From PALSA-350 sp963834445 (GTDB taxonomy: Bacteria > Acidobacteriota > Terriglobia > Terriglobales > Acidobacteriaceae), in NCBI GenBank assembly GCA_963834445.1, contig CAWIBU010000002.1, forward strand, positions 372,001 through 436,000: a DNA stretch of 64,000 nt, written 5' to 3'. The notes below the pieces were generated by a model, which worked only from the letters and a program-made list of their open reading frames with translations, was not told the DNA's origin and ran no database searches. The position numbers were made by a program, and so were the translations under genes. Shown piece by piece: positions 17,177 to 26,827 of this stretch (the first letter of the stretch is position 1; every line of letters starts with the position of its first letter).

Positions 17177-18004
17177 GCGCAGGCTGGTGACCGGGGCCGC
17201 GTCCATATCCGCATAGTCCTGATTTTCTCCGCCCATGCCCCAGCAAAAGCTGTAAGCGCGTGTGCCCACACCGGCATGGATAGACCACCCCGGAGAAATC
17301 ACCGCCTGCAAGTTATTCATGAGAATGTGGCGCGTCTCCTCAGGCGGACCCATCAAGTGAAACACCACGGCTTCTGGTGAAAGATTGAAATAGAGGTAGA
17401 CCTCAGAACGCCGCATGTGGGTGTGCGGCGGCATCGTGTTCCACGTACTTCCGGGATGCAGATGCGTGACCCCCATGACCAGCTGACAGCTCTTTACGCC
17501 ACCGAGATAGATGTATTTTGATACCGTCCGCAAATTGCAGGTTTCCGCGCTGCCGATGGTGGTGGGGCTGGCCTCTTCTTTGCGCACCAGCGTCACTGGA
17601 TATGCCGTATGCGCGGGATAGCTGAGCAGATAAAAAATTGCCGGCGACGCTGGATCCTTCGACGCGAAGCTTATCTCCGCATTGCCTCTGCCAATATACA
17701 GGCAGTCAAGATTCTCGAGCGCGTGGAGTTTGCCGTTCACCGTAATCGAGCCGCTTCCGCCGACATTCAGGGCGCCTAACTCTCGCCGCTCGGTAAAGTA
17801 TTGCGCCCGCAGATCCGCATCCGTCGGCAGCTGGATGGCCTCCGCCAGCGGCGCCGCAATGCCTGCAATGGTCCGGTCCAGATCGGCGTAAATCATGTGC
17901 AGCGCTCCCGGCTCATACAGTTGACCAAACACGAACGCTTCCCGAAGCTGGGCTGTGGTCATGTGCGGAAAGCGCGTGGGGTCGGCCAAGAGGTAGGTCT
18001 GCAT
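17174..18004 (-). CDS. kduI: 5-keto-4-deoxyuronate isomerase (KduI)
   Basis: A 276-residue cupin enzyme that converts 4-deoxy-L-threo-5-hexosulose uronate to 3-deoxy-D-glycero-2,5-hexodiulosonate in pectin breakdown. The zinc-site segment PPHTHMRRSEVYLYF supplies two His and a Glu, with the fourth ligand in SIHAGVGTRAYSFCWGMGGE. The N-terminal MIYADLDRTIAG and RRELGALNVGGSGSITV segments match the family, and the length is standard. It starts 45 bases after the secreted GATase-like gene on the same strand. The facing IclR regulator is its likely controller. Confidence 0.95.
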   Translation of the reverse strand: MQTYLLADPTRFPHMTTAQLREAFVFGQLYEPGALHMIYADLDRTIAGIAAPLAEAIQLPTDADLRAQYFTERRELGALNVGGSGSITVNGKLHALENLDCLYIGRGNAEISFASKDPASPAIFYLLSYPAHTAYPVTLVRKEEASPTTIGSAETCNLRTVSKYIYLGGVKSCQLVMGVTHLHPGSTWNTMPPHTHMRRSEVYLYFNLSPEAVVFHLMGPPEETRHILMNNLQAVISPGWSIHAGVGTRAYSFCWGMGGENQDYADMDAAPVTSLR

Positions 18005-18049
18005 GTGTTCTCCTTCACCAGGTAAAAATAGCCAGCTCGCCTTCCGAGC

Positions 18050-18880
18050 CTACTGAACGCGTGTTGCGTGCGGGACCTGCTCCATAAGCCAATTGACCAG
18101 TTCGACAGCTCCGCCGAGGTTGTCATATTCCGAAGGAAGGTTTCGTCCATTCGTGTACTCGTTGTAGATCCACGGATCGGCTACCGCAAACACCGTGCCC
18201 TTGCCGTACTTTGCCGTCGCCATCAAAATATCGCCCTTGTCCTGCAGCAGAGCAACCGCTGGCTTCTTGACTGAAATCGTGCAGGTATCCTTCATGAAAA
18301 ATATGTGCGGATGCTTGAACAGGGGACCACCACCCGCTACCGGGATGCGGCCCATGTCATGGTTATCGCCGATCACGTGATGACTCAGCACCGGGTTGAA
18401 ATGAATGCCGAACTTGTCCGCCAGCAGATCCAGATGCGCAATGTCACCGTTCGCCGGATCATTCGCCATCAGCACCAGCACGCCTCCCTGCTTCACCCAT
18501 CCCGCAACCTGCTGCGCATCTTCTGCCTGCATGTAGTGAGGATGCGGATTCTTGACCGGGATGTCGGGCGACACAATGATGTAGATTCGCGCCCCCTTCA
18601 GCTTGGCCACAGTGGGCGCAGTGTAAAGCGTATCCGTCTTCATGCCGTGATCGTTGAAGACCTTCCCGAATAGCGAGAAGCCGCTATTGGTCGTGTCGTT
18701 CCACTTGTAATGGAAATACTCCATTTTGCCGGCTGCATCGGGCCGCTGCTGGCTGTTAAACCACGCGTCGACGACGACGGTCTCCGCGCGGCCGGCAGGA
18801 TGGCTGGCTGCCGGCCAACTCATCACGATGGCAAATATTGCTCCGCGCAGGGCAAACCTGAACCAAGAGAACCTTTGCAC
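18050..18880 (-). CDS. Exported GATase-like (DUF4350-type) protein linked to kduI
   Basis: A 276-residue protein with a signal peptide (residues ~1-32, ending around AGRAE). The mature part contains VVVDAWFNSQQRP, ARIYIIVSPDIPVKNPHP, QQVAGWVKQGGVLVLMAND and a late KYGKGTVFAVADPWIYNEYTNGR segment. This is the pattern of DUF4350/glutamine-amidotransferase-like domains that often accompany unsaturated (rhamno)galacturonyl hydrolases. No catalytic Cys-His pair is evident, so a binding or structural role is more likely than amidotransfer. It lies between kduI and the TonB receptor, all on one strand, and probably acts in the periplasm on pectin products. Confidence 0.65.
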   Translation of the reverse strand: MQRFSWFRFALRGAIFAIVMSWPAASHPAGRAETVVVDAWFNSQQRPDAAGKMEYFHYKWNDTTNSGFSLFGKVFNDHGMKTDTLYTAPTVAKLKGARIYIIVSPDIPVKNPHPHYMQAEDAQQVAGWVKQGGVLVLMANDPANGDIAHLDLLADKFGIHFNPVLSHHVIGDNHDMGRIPVAGGGPLFKHPHIFFMKDTCTISVKKPAVALLQDKGDILMATAKYGKGTVFAVADPWIYNEYTNGRNLPSEYDNLGGAVELVNWLMEQVPHATRVQ

Positions 18881-18945
18881 GGCGCTTGCCCCCTGGGCTC
18901 AGTCTAAAGCATCGCTGGAAAGTTCACGGTCGTCGCGATACTACG

Positions 18946-21900
18946 TTAGAAGTTCACCTTCAGACTCAATTGCAGAATCCTGGGCTGGTTGGCCGCAGTA
19001 ATCACGCCAAAAGTATTTGCGCTGAATGCGGTCGTACCGTTGCCGATAGAGCCATTGTTGTTTGACCAACCCGGATCGAGCAGATTGGTATGGTTCAAGC
19101 AGTTGAAGCATTCCGCCCGGGCCTCGAGCTGGACAGCCTCGTGCAACGGAATGAATTTGCTCAGAGCCGTATCTACATCTGTGTAATGCGGACCGTAGAA
19201 CTGGTACTGGCGGGTGTTTCCATAATGCCCCGCAGTATTAAACGCAAACGAAGCCGGGTTCAGGTATGCCAATCGGTTAGCGCCCTTCAGGTATGGGTTT
19301 CCGATCAGATTGGGGCGGTCGTTGTTAACCCCGGTCAACGACTTGTCCGTGCCGCTGGTCGCCGTAAAGGGAACTCCCGTGGTTGCAGTGACGATCGGTG
19401 CGAGCTGCCATCCACTCAGGAATAAACTTCTCATCCCCCCGCCACCGGCTGCGCTACGGATGATGGCCGAAGTGACGAAGTTGTGACGCAGGTCAGAAGC
19501 GCAATTGCTGTAGTCAAGATTCGGGTTATTCGGATCCTGAAATTGGTCCCCTGCATTGTCTCCGTTCTCGGGCGGTCCGGACAGACAATGCGAGTAAGTG
19601 TAATTCGTCAACAACGTGAAGTAGTCAGAGAAGCGATGCTGAACCGAAACCAGCAGGCCGTTAAAGTTCGAGCCTAATCCGGTGTAGGCCTCGGTTACCT
19701 GCGTGTAATAGACACCCTGGGTCGCATTGGCGAGGCTCAGGACACGACGGCTATTGGTGTTGCTTGTACTGGAGCACGGAGAGCCCGCCTTCGGAACCGT
19801 AGCCAGCGCACCGCAGGATCCTGCGATGCCGGTCGAGGTTCCCGGTATATAGACGGCGGGGTTCTGCTCATTACCGGACGAGTTATACAGCACCCGGGTA
19901 CCGAGATAAGAAGCAGTGACCGACCAGTTCTTGAGGAACTGCTTTTCCACACTCAAATTCCAAACCTGCGAGTAAGCCTGCCTCAGGTTCGTAGGCACAA
20001 CAAAATAGGAACCGGAAGTTGGAAAGAAAGCGTTGTTTGCGGTGGGAGGAAACGGTTTGGGATAGGGGTTTCCGCCAGGGTAAGTAGCGTATGGGTTACT
20101 CAACCCCCCGCTGGGAGAAACCAACGTAATGGAATCGCCCCAGGGCGCCATGGCCTCATAATGCGATTGGTAATAGAGAGGCGGCTCCTGATAGCCCAGC
20201 GTATACGATGCGCGAATGCTTTCCTGGCCTTTTCCACGTGGATCAAAGGCAAATCCGAACCTCGGCTCAAAGTGATCGTACTTGGCATGATAGTAGCCGT
20301 GGGGTACACCGGGGTCGCCGTAGAAGAGCAGGCCCGCGGGGGCTGTAGGATAAACGCCGGATTTAACTCCGGCAGCATAGTTGGCAGGGGAAAAGCTTGC
20401 GCCCCGCCCGGTGGTTTCGATGGCTGGCAGGCCGGTCGCCCACCGGATTCCGGCATTGATGGTTAGGCGCGAACTCAACTGAATACTATCCTGAGCGTAC
20501 AGGCCAGTGTAGTTCTTGCTGAAATCCACTCCCGTGTTGTTTCCCTGATACAGGGAATCCAAATTGCCGGTCATGAAGTCGGCCAGACCATCGCCAGTGG
20601 CGTTTCCGTTGAAGGTGAACTGGCCGTTCGCATTGTTAGTGCCGTCGTAGATCAGGTAATTGTGTATATAGTTGGCGCCGAACGACCAGTGGTGCCTGCC
20701 TTTCGTCCAGAACAGATCCTCAATCAGGTTTATTGAGTTGGTTGTGATATCGGTGCTCTCGCAGGTTCCGCAGGACGCGGTAAAGGCGTTGGAAATGTTC
20801 ATGTAAAGATAATTCTTTACCGGCGCGCTTACCGCGATGCCAACGCTGGTGGGATTGATGAGGTCGGAGGCTGCATCGCGGGTGATAAAGTTCCTCGTCC
20901 CACTAACGCGCAGGGAGTTCACCAGGTTTGAACTGATGGTGTAGGTATGGCCCATGGTGAATGATTGGGCCTGGTCATTCAACGACGGGTTCTGCGTGTT
21001 CAGAAGATTTCCCGCGAAAAACCCGGGCTGCGTAAAGTGGGTAAGAAAGTACCTTCCGAAAAGGGTTTGCTCCTGATTGATGGTCCAGTCGATGCGACCA
21101 ATGAACTGATCTTCATTTTGCGGTTGCGGGATTCCGTAGATGAGCTTGCCGCAAGGGTTGGAAGTGGAGGGGACGTATTTCAAGAGGGCAAGCGCGGAAG
21201 CATTGAATTGCGATACTGGGATCTGGTCATTGGGGAACGGCTTACCGGTCAACGGATTGGTCAGCTGCCTGAATTTGCCACTGCTCTGGCAGCCTGCTCC
21301 GTCATAGGTGCTGAAATCTCCATTAAGCATTGCTGCCGTCGGAACGAAGCTGGTGAAAGCATTGGTTTCCTGGCGCGTCCGGGTTCCCTGATAGCCACCG
21401 AAAAAGAACAGCTTATCGCGGCGAATGGGTCCGCCGATGGCCCCTCCAAACTGGTTCCGCTTGAGGGAATCCTGCTTGCGGGAAAAGTAGTTTCGGGCGT
21501 TTAAGTCGCCGTTGCGAAAAAAGTCGAAAACGGTGCCGTGAAAGCTATTCGTTCCCGCCCGGGTAACAATGTTAACCACTGCACCCGGATGCAGACCGTA
21601 TTGGGCAGAAAGCCCGGAAGTCTGCACACTGAACTCCTGTAAGGCATCAGGAAAGGGGAAGGGCAGGTTTACGTTGGTGAACGCATCATTGTTGTCGGCC
21701 CCATCCATCAGGTAGTTGATGTTGGTAGCCTGAGCACCGGCGACGGAAAGGGCCACCGAGCTGGGATAATTCTTGCTGCCGACGAGGTCAGTCGACGGAG
21801 CAATCTGCGCTCCGGGGGTCAGCAGGATCAGCTGCGTGGCCTGGCGGCCGTTCAAGGGCAGGTCGATGGTCCGCTGCCGGTCGATGACCTGCGAAATCGA

Positions 21901-22338
21901 CTGATCTTCGGTCTGCACCATGGACGCGCCCGCGGTGACCTGCACGGTCTGGGTGACCCCGCCCACCTGCAGCTTGACATCGATGCGCACGTTATTGCCT
22001 ACCTGGATCACAATGCCTGATTGTTGATAGTTGCTGAAACCCGTGCCGCTCACATTGAGCTGATAAGGGCCGACCGGCAGGTCGGGCAGGTTGTACCCAC
22101 CGTCGCCCGAACTGGTAACTGTGCGATGGAGTCCTGATTCCTGTTGCACGGCTTCCACCATGGCGCCGGCGACGGCATTGCCGTTTGCATCACTGACGGT
22201 TCCTTGAATTTGGCCACTGCCAATAGCCTGCGCATGGATCGGTGGATTTGCCGAAGAAAAAACCAGCACCAGCAACCCTATAAGAGCGAATTTCCAGGTA
22301 TTTTTTACTTTCCTGGAGTCGATAGAAAACAAGTGCAT
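18946..22338 (-). CDS. Oar-like TonB-dependent receptor with carboxypeptidase-regulatory domain
   Basis: A 1130-residue outer-membrane protein. Residues 1-37 are a signal peptide ending IHAQA. A CarboxypepD_reg-like domain follows (QIQGTVSDANGNAVAGAMV, residues ~42-125), then a plug region with DLPLNGRQATQLILLTPGA and a long barrel ending LQLSLKVNF. This architecture is greatly expanded in Acidobacteria. Such receptors import large ligands, often oligosaccharides, using TonB energy. No exbBD/tonB genes are nearby. Its position upstream of the GATase-like gene and kduI suggests pectin-derived oligosaccharides as ligand, which is inference. The promoter must lie in the 22339-22517 divergent gap. 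Confidence 0.92.
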   Translation of the reverse strand: MHLFSIDSRKVKNTWKFALIGLLVLVFSSANPPIHAQAIGSGQIQGTVSDANGNAVAGAMVEAVQQESGLHRTVTSSGDGGYNLPDLPVGPYQLNVSGTGFSNYQQSGIVIQVGNNVRIDVKLQVGGVTQTVQVTAGASMVQTEDQSISQVIDRQRTIDLPLNGRQATQLILLTPGAQIAPSTDLVGSKNYPSSVALSVAGAQATNINYLMDGADNNDAFTNVNLPFPFPDALQEFSVQTSGLSAQYGLHPGAVVNIVTRAGTNSFHGTVFDFFRNGDLNARNYFSRKQDSLKRNQFGGAIGGPIRRDKLFFFGGYQGTRTRQETNAFTSFVPTAAMLNGDFSTYDGAGCQSSGKFRQLTNPLTGKPFPNDQIPVSQFNASALALLKYVPSTSNPCGKLIYGIPQPQNEDQFIGRIDWTINQEQTLFGRYFLTHFTQPGFFAGNLLNTQNPSLNDQAQSFTMGHTYTISSNLVNSLRVSGTRNFITRDAASDLINPTSVGIAVSAPVKNYLYMNISNAFTASCGTCESTDITTNSINLIEDLFWTKGRHHWSFGANYIHNYLIYDGTNNANGQFTFNGNATGDGLADFMTGNLDSLYQGNNTGVDFSKNYTGLYAQDSIQLSSRLTINAGIRWATGLPAIETTGRGASFSPANYAAGVKSGVYPTAPAGLLFYGDPGVPHGYYHAKYDHFEPRFGFAFDPRGKGQESIRASYTLGYQEPPLYYQSHYEAMAPWGDSITLVSPSGGLSNPYATYPGGNPYPKPFPPTANNAFFPTSGSYFVVPTNLRQAYSQVWNLSVEKQFLKNWSVTASYLGTRVLYNSSGNEQNPAVYIPGTSTGIAGSCGALATVPKAGSPCSSTSNTNSRRVLSLANATQGVYYTQVTEAYTGLGSNFNGLLVSVQHRFSDYFTLLTNYTYSHCLSGPPENGDNAGDQFQDPNNPNLDYSNCASDLRHNFVTSAIIRSAAGGGGMRSLFLSGWQLAPIVTATTGVPFTATSGTDKSLTGVNNDRPNLIGNPYLKGANRLAYLNPASFAFNTAGHYGNTRQYQFYGPHYTDVDTALSKFIPLHEAVQLEARAECFNCLNHTNLLDPGWSNNNGSIGNGTTAFSANTFGVITAANQPRILQLSLKVNF

Positions 22339-22517
22339 ACAGCCCTCCCAGAAGGTCTACTTCCAGCCGGCCCAAGATGTATCAAACGGCATATTCGTTA
22401 AGCAATTGAAATTCCCAGCTGATTCCGGAAATATGCACGGTTGTTCCGCTCTGCGGTACATATTGATTCAGACTTCCACGCGATACATCCCCGGTGAACG
22501 CTGTTACCCTGTTGGAC

Positions 22518-23009
22518 ATGCCCATGGCCGACGATTTAGCGCGCATCGCACTGCAGGAGCGGGAACTCCAGTTCACCACCTTCGATGAAGAGACGGCATG
22601 GAGGTTGGGCTCGCAGGTGCGCAGCCTGGCGGTTGCCCGCAAACTAAGCCTGGTGGTCGATGTACGCCGCTTTGCCCAGCCGCTGTTCTACTCCGCTCTG
22701 CCCGGGACCACGCCTGACAACGTGGAGTGGGTTCGCCGCAAGGGCAACGTGGTCGCGCGCTTTCACCGCAGTTCCTACGCGATGAAGCTGGAGCTGGAAG
22801 AGAAGAGCTCCAATCTTTTCGATCGCTACGGCCTGCCGATCGCCGATTACGCCGGTCACGGGGGCAGCTTTCCTATTCGCGTGTTGGGTGCGGGCGTCAT
22901 CGGTTCCATCACCGTTTCCGGTCTACCCGATCGCGCGGATCATCAATTGGCGGTAGAAGCGCTTTGCGCGGAGCTGGCCCGTCCGTTCGATTCTCTGCGG
23001 CTGGCCTAG
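22518..23009 (+). CDS. UPF0303 / HbpS-like heme-binding family protein
   Basis: About 163 residues. The pattern MADDLARIALQERELQFTTF, SLVVDVRRFAQPLFYSALPGT, NVEWVRRKGNVVARF, GLPIADYAGHGGSFPI and GVIGSITVSGLPDRADHQL is that of the UPF0303 branch of the GlcG/HbpS (DUF336) family. Members have been linked to heme or cobalamin-adduct binding, but the function here is unknown. The exact start is uncertain: ATG 22518 or 22524 are both plausible, with no strong Shine-Dalgarno, and an in-frame GTG lies at 22494. It is divergent from the TonB receptor. Confidence 0.82.
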   Translation: MPMADDLARIALQERELQFTTFDEETAWRLGSQVRSLAVARKLSLVVDVRRFAQPLFYSALPGTTPDNVEWVRRKGNVVARFHRSSYAMKLELEEKSSNLFDRYGLPIADYAGHGGSFPIRVLGAGVIGSITVSGLPDRADHQLAVEALCAELARPFDSLRLA

Positions 23010-23011
23010 GG

Positions 23012-23269
23012 TAGTGCGTCACTCATCACGTTCAGTATCTCCTGGCCCCGCCACAACCGATCGGGTGCCCCATCCTTCGCGCATTTTGCGAAGGGTGGGA
23101 ACGGAGAAGGTAAGTCGCGAAGTCTCGTCTCTTAAACCAGCGCTCAGGGAAGAGAGATAAACCGGAAATTATGGCATCCTTCCCACCCTTCGCAGAATGC
23201 GCGAAGGATGGGGCACCCGATCGGTTGTGGCGGGGCCAGGAGATACTGGACGTGATGAGTGACGCACTA
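23012..23269. repeat. Palindromic element with TAGTGCGTCACTCAT termini (copy 2)
   Basis: Two 90-bp arms (23012-23101 and 23180-23269) are almost exact reverse complements, separated by a 78-base spacer. Each arm starts TAGTGCGTCACTCATCACGT and continues through CTCCTGGCCCCGCCACAACC and a nested CCTTCGCGCATTTTGCGAAGG-like stem. The element directly follows the UPF0303 gene. It shares its ends with copies 1 and 3, but the interior is different, as expected for a modular REP/MITE family. Confidence 0.9.
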
Positions 23270-23327
23270 CATTCGCTGTCATCCAACCAACCGCCGGCCG
23301 CCCGCGTCGTAAGTATGGGAGGGTCAT

Positions 23328-23549
23328 ATGGCCAAACTTAACGAAGCAGCCCGCGAAAAGATACCGGCAACGAAGTTTGCGTTTCCCAAGCAGCGTAAGG
23401 AGCCGTTGGAGAATGCCACGCACGTGCGCAATGCGGCGGCGCGGTTCGACCAGGTAGAAGGGGTTACCGAGGCTGAACGGAGCGCGGCCTGGAAGCGGAT
23501 TCAGTCCGCCGCCAAGCGCTATAAAGTGGAACTCAAAAGTTCCCGGTAA
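23328..23549 (+). CDS. Small DUF6582-type protein
   Basis: A 73-residue basic protein (MAKLNEAAREKIPATKFAFP at the start, then HVRNAAARFDQVEGVTEAER and AWKRIQSAAKRYKVEL) of a small family found in many bacteria, often annotated DUF6582. It has no signal peptide, membrane segment or known catalytic motif. GGGAGGG lies eight bases before the ATG, so the start is firm. The 3' end overlaps the end of the convergent MFS gene by 17 bases. Function unknown. Confidence 0.85.
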   Translation: MAKLNEAAREKIPATKFAFPKQRKEPLENATHVRNAAARFDQVEGVTEAERSAAWKRIQSAAKRYKVELKSSR

Positions 23550-24753
23550 CAGCGGGTGGGCGCAGCGCCGTAGCGATCGTGGCCGCAAGCAGAAACCCAG
23601 CCGACGTAATGCACAGCGCCCAGCTGAGACCGGCTTGTTCTGATACCCGGCCAATCAGATAAGGCGCGGCGGCGCTGGCAACGCGGCCAATGTTATAGAC
23701 GAAACCCATGGCCGACGCGCGCAGGGCGGTAGGGAATAGCTCGCTCGCGATCACGCTGAAGCCGGCAAAATAGCCGGTCCCGAAGAATCCCACCAGGGGA
23801 CCAATTACCAGCAGGGCATTTGCATTGCGCACGAAAGCAAATAGCGGCACTAGCAGCGCCGCCACAATGAGAAAGAAAATGTAAGTGTATTTGCGGTTGT
23901 ACCGGTCGGCTATGTAGCCAAAGCCGATGTAGCCGAGAAACGTTCCCGTCTGCATCACGATCGTCCATGCAGAGGTCTTGATAATACTGAGACCGCGTCC
24001 GCCTTCTGCGGTAGACATGGAAAGGAAGCGGGGCAGCCAGGTGAAGAGGCCCCACCAGGCAAAGAGCGCGGCCGCGTTCATGGTTGCGCAGACCAACATG
24101 CTGTAGCCGAACGCGCCACGAAAGAGGCTGCCAAACCGGGCTTGCGATGTCCGCTCCTCGCGCCAGGTTTGCGGCTCTTTTAACCCGTGCCGTACCCAAA
24201 ATGAAATCAAAGCCGGGAAGATACCGGCGAAGAAGACAGCCCGCCAGCCAAAGCGCGGCATCACCAATGCAACCACGGCCGCACCCGCCGCGTAACCAAC
24301 CGCCCAGGCGCTCTGCACCAGAGCAAGCGCTTTGCCGCGGTGGGCAGCGGGCCAGGTCTCAGCGACCAGGGATGCGCCGCATGCCCATTCTCCGCCCATC
24401 CCGAGCCCCAGAAAGACGCGGCAAAGCATCAGTTGCGTGGCCGTCTGAGTGAAACCGCACAGAGCCGTACCTACGGAATAGACCAGCACACTGTACATAA
24501 GCGCGCGGACCCGGCCATATCGATCGGCAAACCAGCCGAAGCCCATACCGCCCACTGCTGCGGCGATCAGCGTGGACGACACCATCGCGCCACTCATCGC
24601 GGCAGAGAGATGCAGCTCCCGCTGCACCTGTCCGAGGACCAGCGCGTAGAGCATCACGTCCATGCTGTCGAGCATGTAGCCCAGAAAGGCCGCCAGCAGG
24701 GCGCGCTTCTGTTCGCTCGACGCTGAGACCAGCCAACCGAAAACATCGTTCAA
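23533..24753 (-). CDS. MFS transporter (sugar/aromatic-acid:H+ symporter type)
   Basis: A 406-residue, 12-helix major facilitator. The A-motif GWFADRYGRVRALMYS follows helix 2 and is repeated in weaker form as GYIADRYNRKYTY after the central loop. The GMGGEWACGASLVAETWPAAHRGKA segment is characteristic of the metabolite:H+ symporter branch that includes sialic acid and aromatic-acid carriers. It is divergent from hyuAB with about 58 bases between the start codons, so uptake of the hyuAB substrate (a hydantoin, oxoproline or related lactam) is a plausible but unproved role. Confidence 0.88.
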   Translation of the reverse strand: MNDVFGWLVSASSEQKRALLAAFLGYMLDSMDVMLYALVLGQVQRELHLSAAMSGAMVSSTLIAAAVGGMGFGWFADRYGRVRALMYSVLVYSVGTALCGFTQTATQLMLCRVFLGLGMGGEWACGASLVAETWPAAHRGKALALVQSAWAVGYAAGAAVVALVMPRFGWRAVFFAGIFPALISFWVRHGLKEPQTWREERTSQARFGSLFRGAFGYSMLVCATMNAAALFAWWGLFTWLPRFLSMSTAEGGRGLSIIKTSAWTIVMQTGTFLGYIGFGYIADRYNRKYTYIFFLIVAALLVPLFAFVRNANALLVIGPLVGFFGTGYFAGFSVIASELFPTALRASAMGFVYNIGRVASAAAPYLIGRVSEQAGLSWALCITSAGFLLAATIATALRPPAVTGNF

Positions 24754-24811
24754 GCGTATTCCTCTACATGCCTGGCTTGCGTATGGGATCTGCCATGTAA
24801 CCTACAGGAGA

Positions 24812-26827
24812 ATGCAGACCGAACGAAGCAAATTGCGGGTAGCGATCGATACCGGCGGCACTTTTACCGATTGCGTCTATCGCGTCGCTGGGGAACTGCA
24901 AGTGCTGAAGGTGCCTTCGACGCCCGCCGACCCTGCGCAGGCGGTGCTCGACGCGCTGGCCAGCATTGGCGCAGGCAGGGCGCTCGATGTACGGCATGGA
25001 ACCACGGTCGGAACCAACACCATGCTGGAACGGAAAGGCGCGCGGGTGGCCTTCGTGACCACCGCGGGCTTTGAAGATACCATCGCCATCGGCCGCCAGA
25101 CGCGCAGCAAGTTGTACGACTGGTTTGTGCCCTTGCCGGTATGCCTGGTGCCGCGCTCGCTGCGCTTTGGTGTGCCCGAGCGCGTCAGCGCCGAAGGTGA
25201 AATCCTGCGCGCGCCCACCGAGCAGGAGTTGACGTCCCTGGTCGACCAGGTGCGTGCTAGCGGAGCTGAGGCAGTCGCCATCTCTCTGCTGTTTTCCTTC
25301 GCCAACCCAGAAACCGAGCGCCGCGTCGAAGCCGCTCTGCGTGGTCTCGACCTCCCTGTCTCGACTGCGCACCGCATACTGCCGGAATTCCGGGAGTACG
25401 AGCGCGCCTCCACCATCGTCGTCAACGCCTACCTGGCGCCTCGCATGCAGAACTATCTGTTGCATCTGGAGCAGAGCGTGGCCGCGCAACACGCGGGCGG
25501 CCGCGTAGACGTGATGCAGTCTTCAGGCGGCATCCTCTCGGCCAGACGCGCGGCGCCAGAGCCGGTGCGCACCGTCTTGTCTGGCCCCGCGGGCGGCGTG
25601 ATTGGCGCCTGCCGGGTGGCGCAGTGGGCAGGCTTTGCACGCATCATTGGTTTAGACATGGGGGGCACCTCGACCGATGTATTTCTCGCCGACACCAGCA
25701 CTGGCGGCGCCCAGCTCACGCGCGAGTCCGTGGTGGCGGGCGTGCCCGTCAGCATGCCGATGCTGGCTATCCACACCGTCGGCGCAGGCGGGGGGTCGAT
25801 GGCCCGCTTCGATGCCGGCGGCATGCTGCGTGTGGGCCCTGAGTCGGCCGGCGCTGAGCCCGGGCCTATTTGCTTTGGCCGGGGAACAATAGCCACGGTT
25901 ACCGATGCCAACTTTCTGCTGGGGCGGTTAGACCCGGATAGTTTTCTCGGTGGCGGCGCCCGGCTCGAGCAGCGCCGGACAATTGAGATGATGCAGGCAC
26001 ACAAAGGGCCGTTGCGGAACGCGGAAGAGTTCGCGGCCGGCATCCTGCGGGTAGTGGAAACACAAATGGAAAAAGCCATCCGCGTCATCTCCGTCGAACG
26101 CGGGCATGACCCGCGGCAATGCACCCTGGTGGCTTTCGGCGGCGGTGGGCCGCTGCATGCCTGTTCGTTGGCCCAGGCACTTGATATCCCAAGCGTGTTG
26201 GTTCCCAGCATGCCGGGCGCGCTTTCCGCTCTGGGCATACTGCTGGCAGACGCGGTGCGTGACTACGCGCGCACGGTGATGCGGCCGGGCGACGCAATCG
26301 AAAGTCTGGAAGATAGCTTCGCCGATCTCGAGCAGCGCGGCGCCGCTGACTTTGCTGCCGAGGGCCTTGAGGGAACGCCCGAGCGCTCAGTCGATATTCG
26401 CTACCGGCGGCAAGGTGATGAACTGAATGTTCCCTACGACCCACATTCTCCGGGCCTGGCGATCGCGGCCTTTCATGAACTGCATCTGCAGCGCTACGGA
26501 TTCTGCGATCGAAACAAGCCGGTGGAGATCGTCAATCTGCGGCTGCGCATGGTGGCCGCGGGCGAGCCCTACGCACCGCCTTACCGGGAGCCGGTGCCGG
26601 GAGACGGCCGCGCAGCCTGCTATGCCGAGCGAGCGTTGTGGGTTGCGGGCAGCTTTCATACCGCGCGCCTCTACAGCCGTGCGGGTCTGGCGCCCGGAGA
26701 TGCTATCGAAGGGCCTGCCATGATCACGGAATACACGGCGGCCACCGTGGTGCCGCCGCATTGCCGCGCGCAAGTCGATGGCTTCGGCAACCTGGTGATC
26801 GCCATCGCGAAGGGGAACCGGGCGTGA
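24812..26827 (+). CDS. hyuA: Hydantoinase/oxoprolinase subunit A (HyuA)
   Basis: A 671-residue ATP-dependent ring-opening subunit. It begins with the actin-like ATP motif RVAIDTGGTFTDCVYRV, then HGTTVGTNTMLERKGARVAF and IGRQTRSKLYDW. The hydantoinase_A domain has GPAGGVIGA, IIGLDMGGTSTDVFL and HTVGAGGGSMARFDAGG, and the C-terminal part has VAFGGGGPLHACSLA. Paired with HyuB it hydrolyses cyclic amides such as hydantoins, 5-oxoproline, N-methylhydantoin or acetophenone-type substrates by ATP-driven chemistry; sequence alone does not fix which. The stop overlaps the hyuB start. Confidence 0.93.
   Translation: MQTERSKLRVAIDTGGTFTDCVYRVAGELQVLKVPSTPADPAQAVLDALASIGAGRALDVRHGTTVGTNTMLERKGARVAFVTTAGFEDTIAIGRQTRSKLYDWFVPLPVCLVPRSLRFGVPERVSAEGEILRAPTEQELTSLVDQVRASGAEAVAISLLFSFANPETERRVEAALRGLDLPVSTAHRILPEFREYERASTIVVNAYLAPRMQNYLLHLEQSVAAQHAGGRVDVMQSSGGILSARRAAPEPVRTVLSGPAGGVIGACRVAQWAGFARIIGLDMGGTSTDVFLADTSTGGAQLTRESVVAGVPVSMPMLAIHTVGAGGGSMARFDAGGMLRVGPESAGAEPGPICFGRGTIATVTDANFLLGRLDPDSFLGGGARLEQRRTIEMMQAHKGPLRNAEEFAAGILRVVETQMEKAIRVISVERGHDPRQCTLVAFGGGGPLHACSLAQALDIPSVLVPSMPGALSALGILLADAVRDYARTVMRPGDAIESLEDSFADLEQRGAADFAAEGLEGTPERSVDIRYRRQGDELNVPYDPHSPGLAIAAFHELHLQRYGFCDRNKPVEIVNLRLRMVAAGEPYAPPYREPVPGDGRAACYAERALWVAGSFHTARLYSRAGLAPGDAIEGPAMITEYTAATVVPPHCRAQVDGFGNLVIAIAKGNRA

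Noticed and set aside
17174..18004. Assigning the kduI neighbour IclR gene the name kdgR
   Set aside because: Context is suggestive, but IclR proteins cannot be named from the helix-turn-helix alone.
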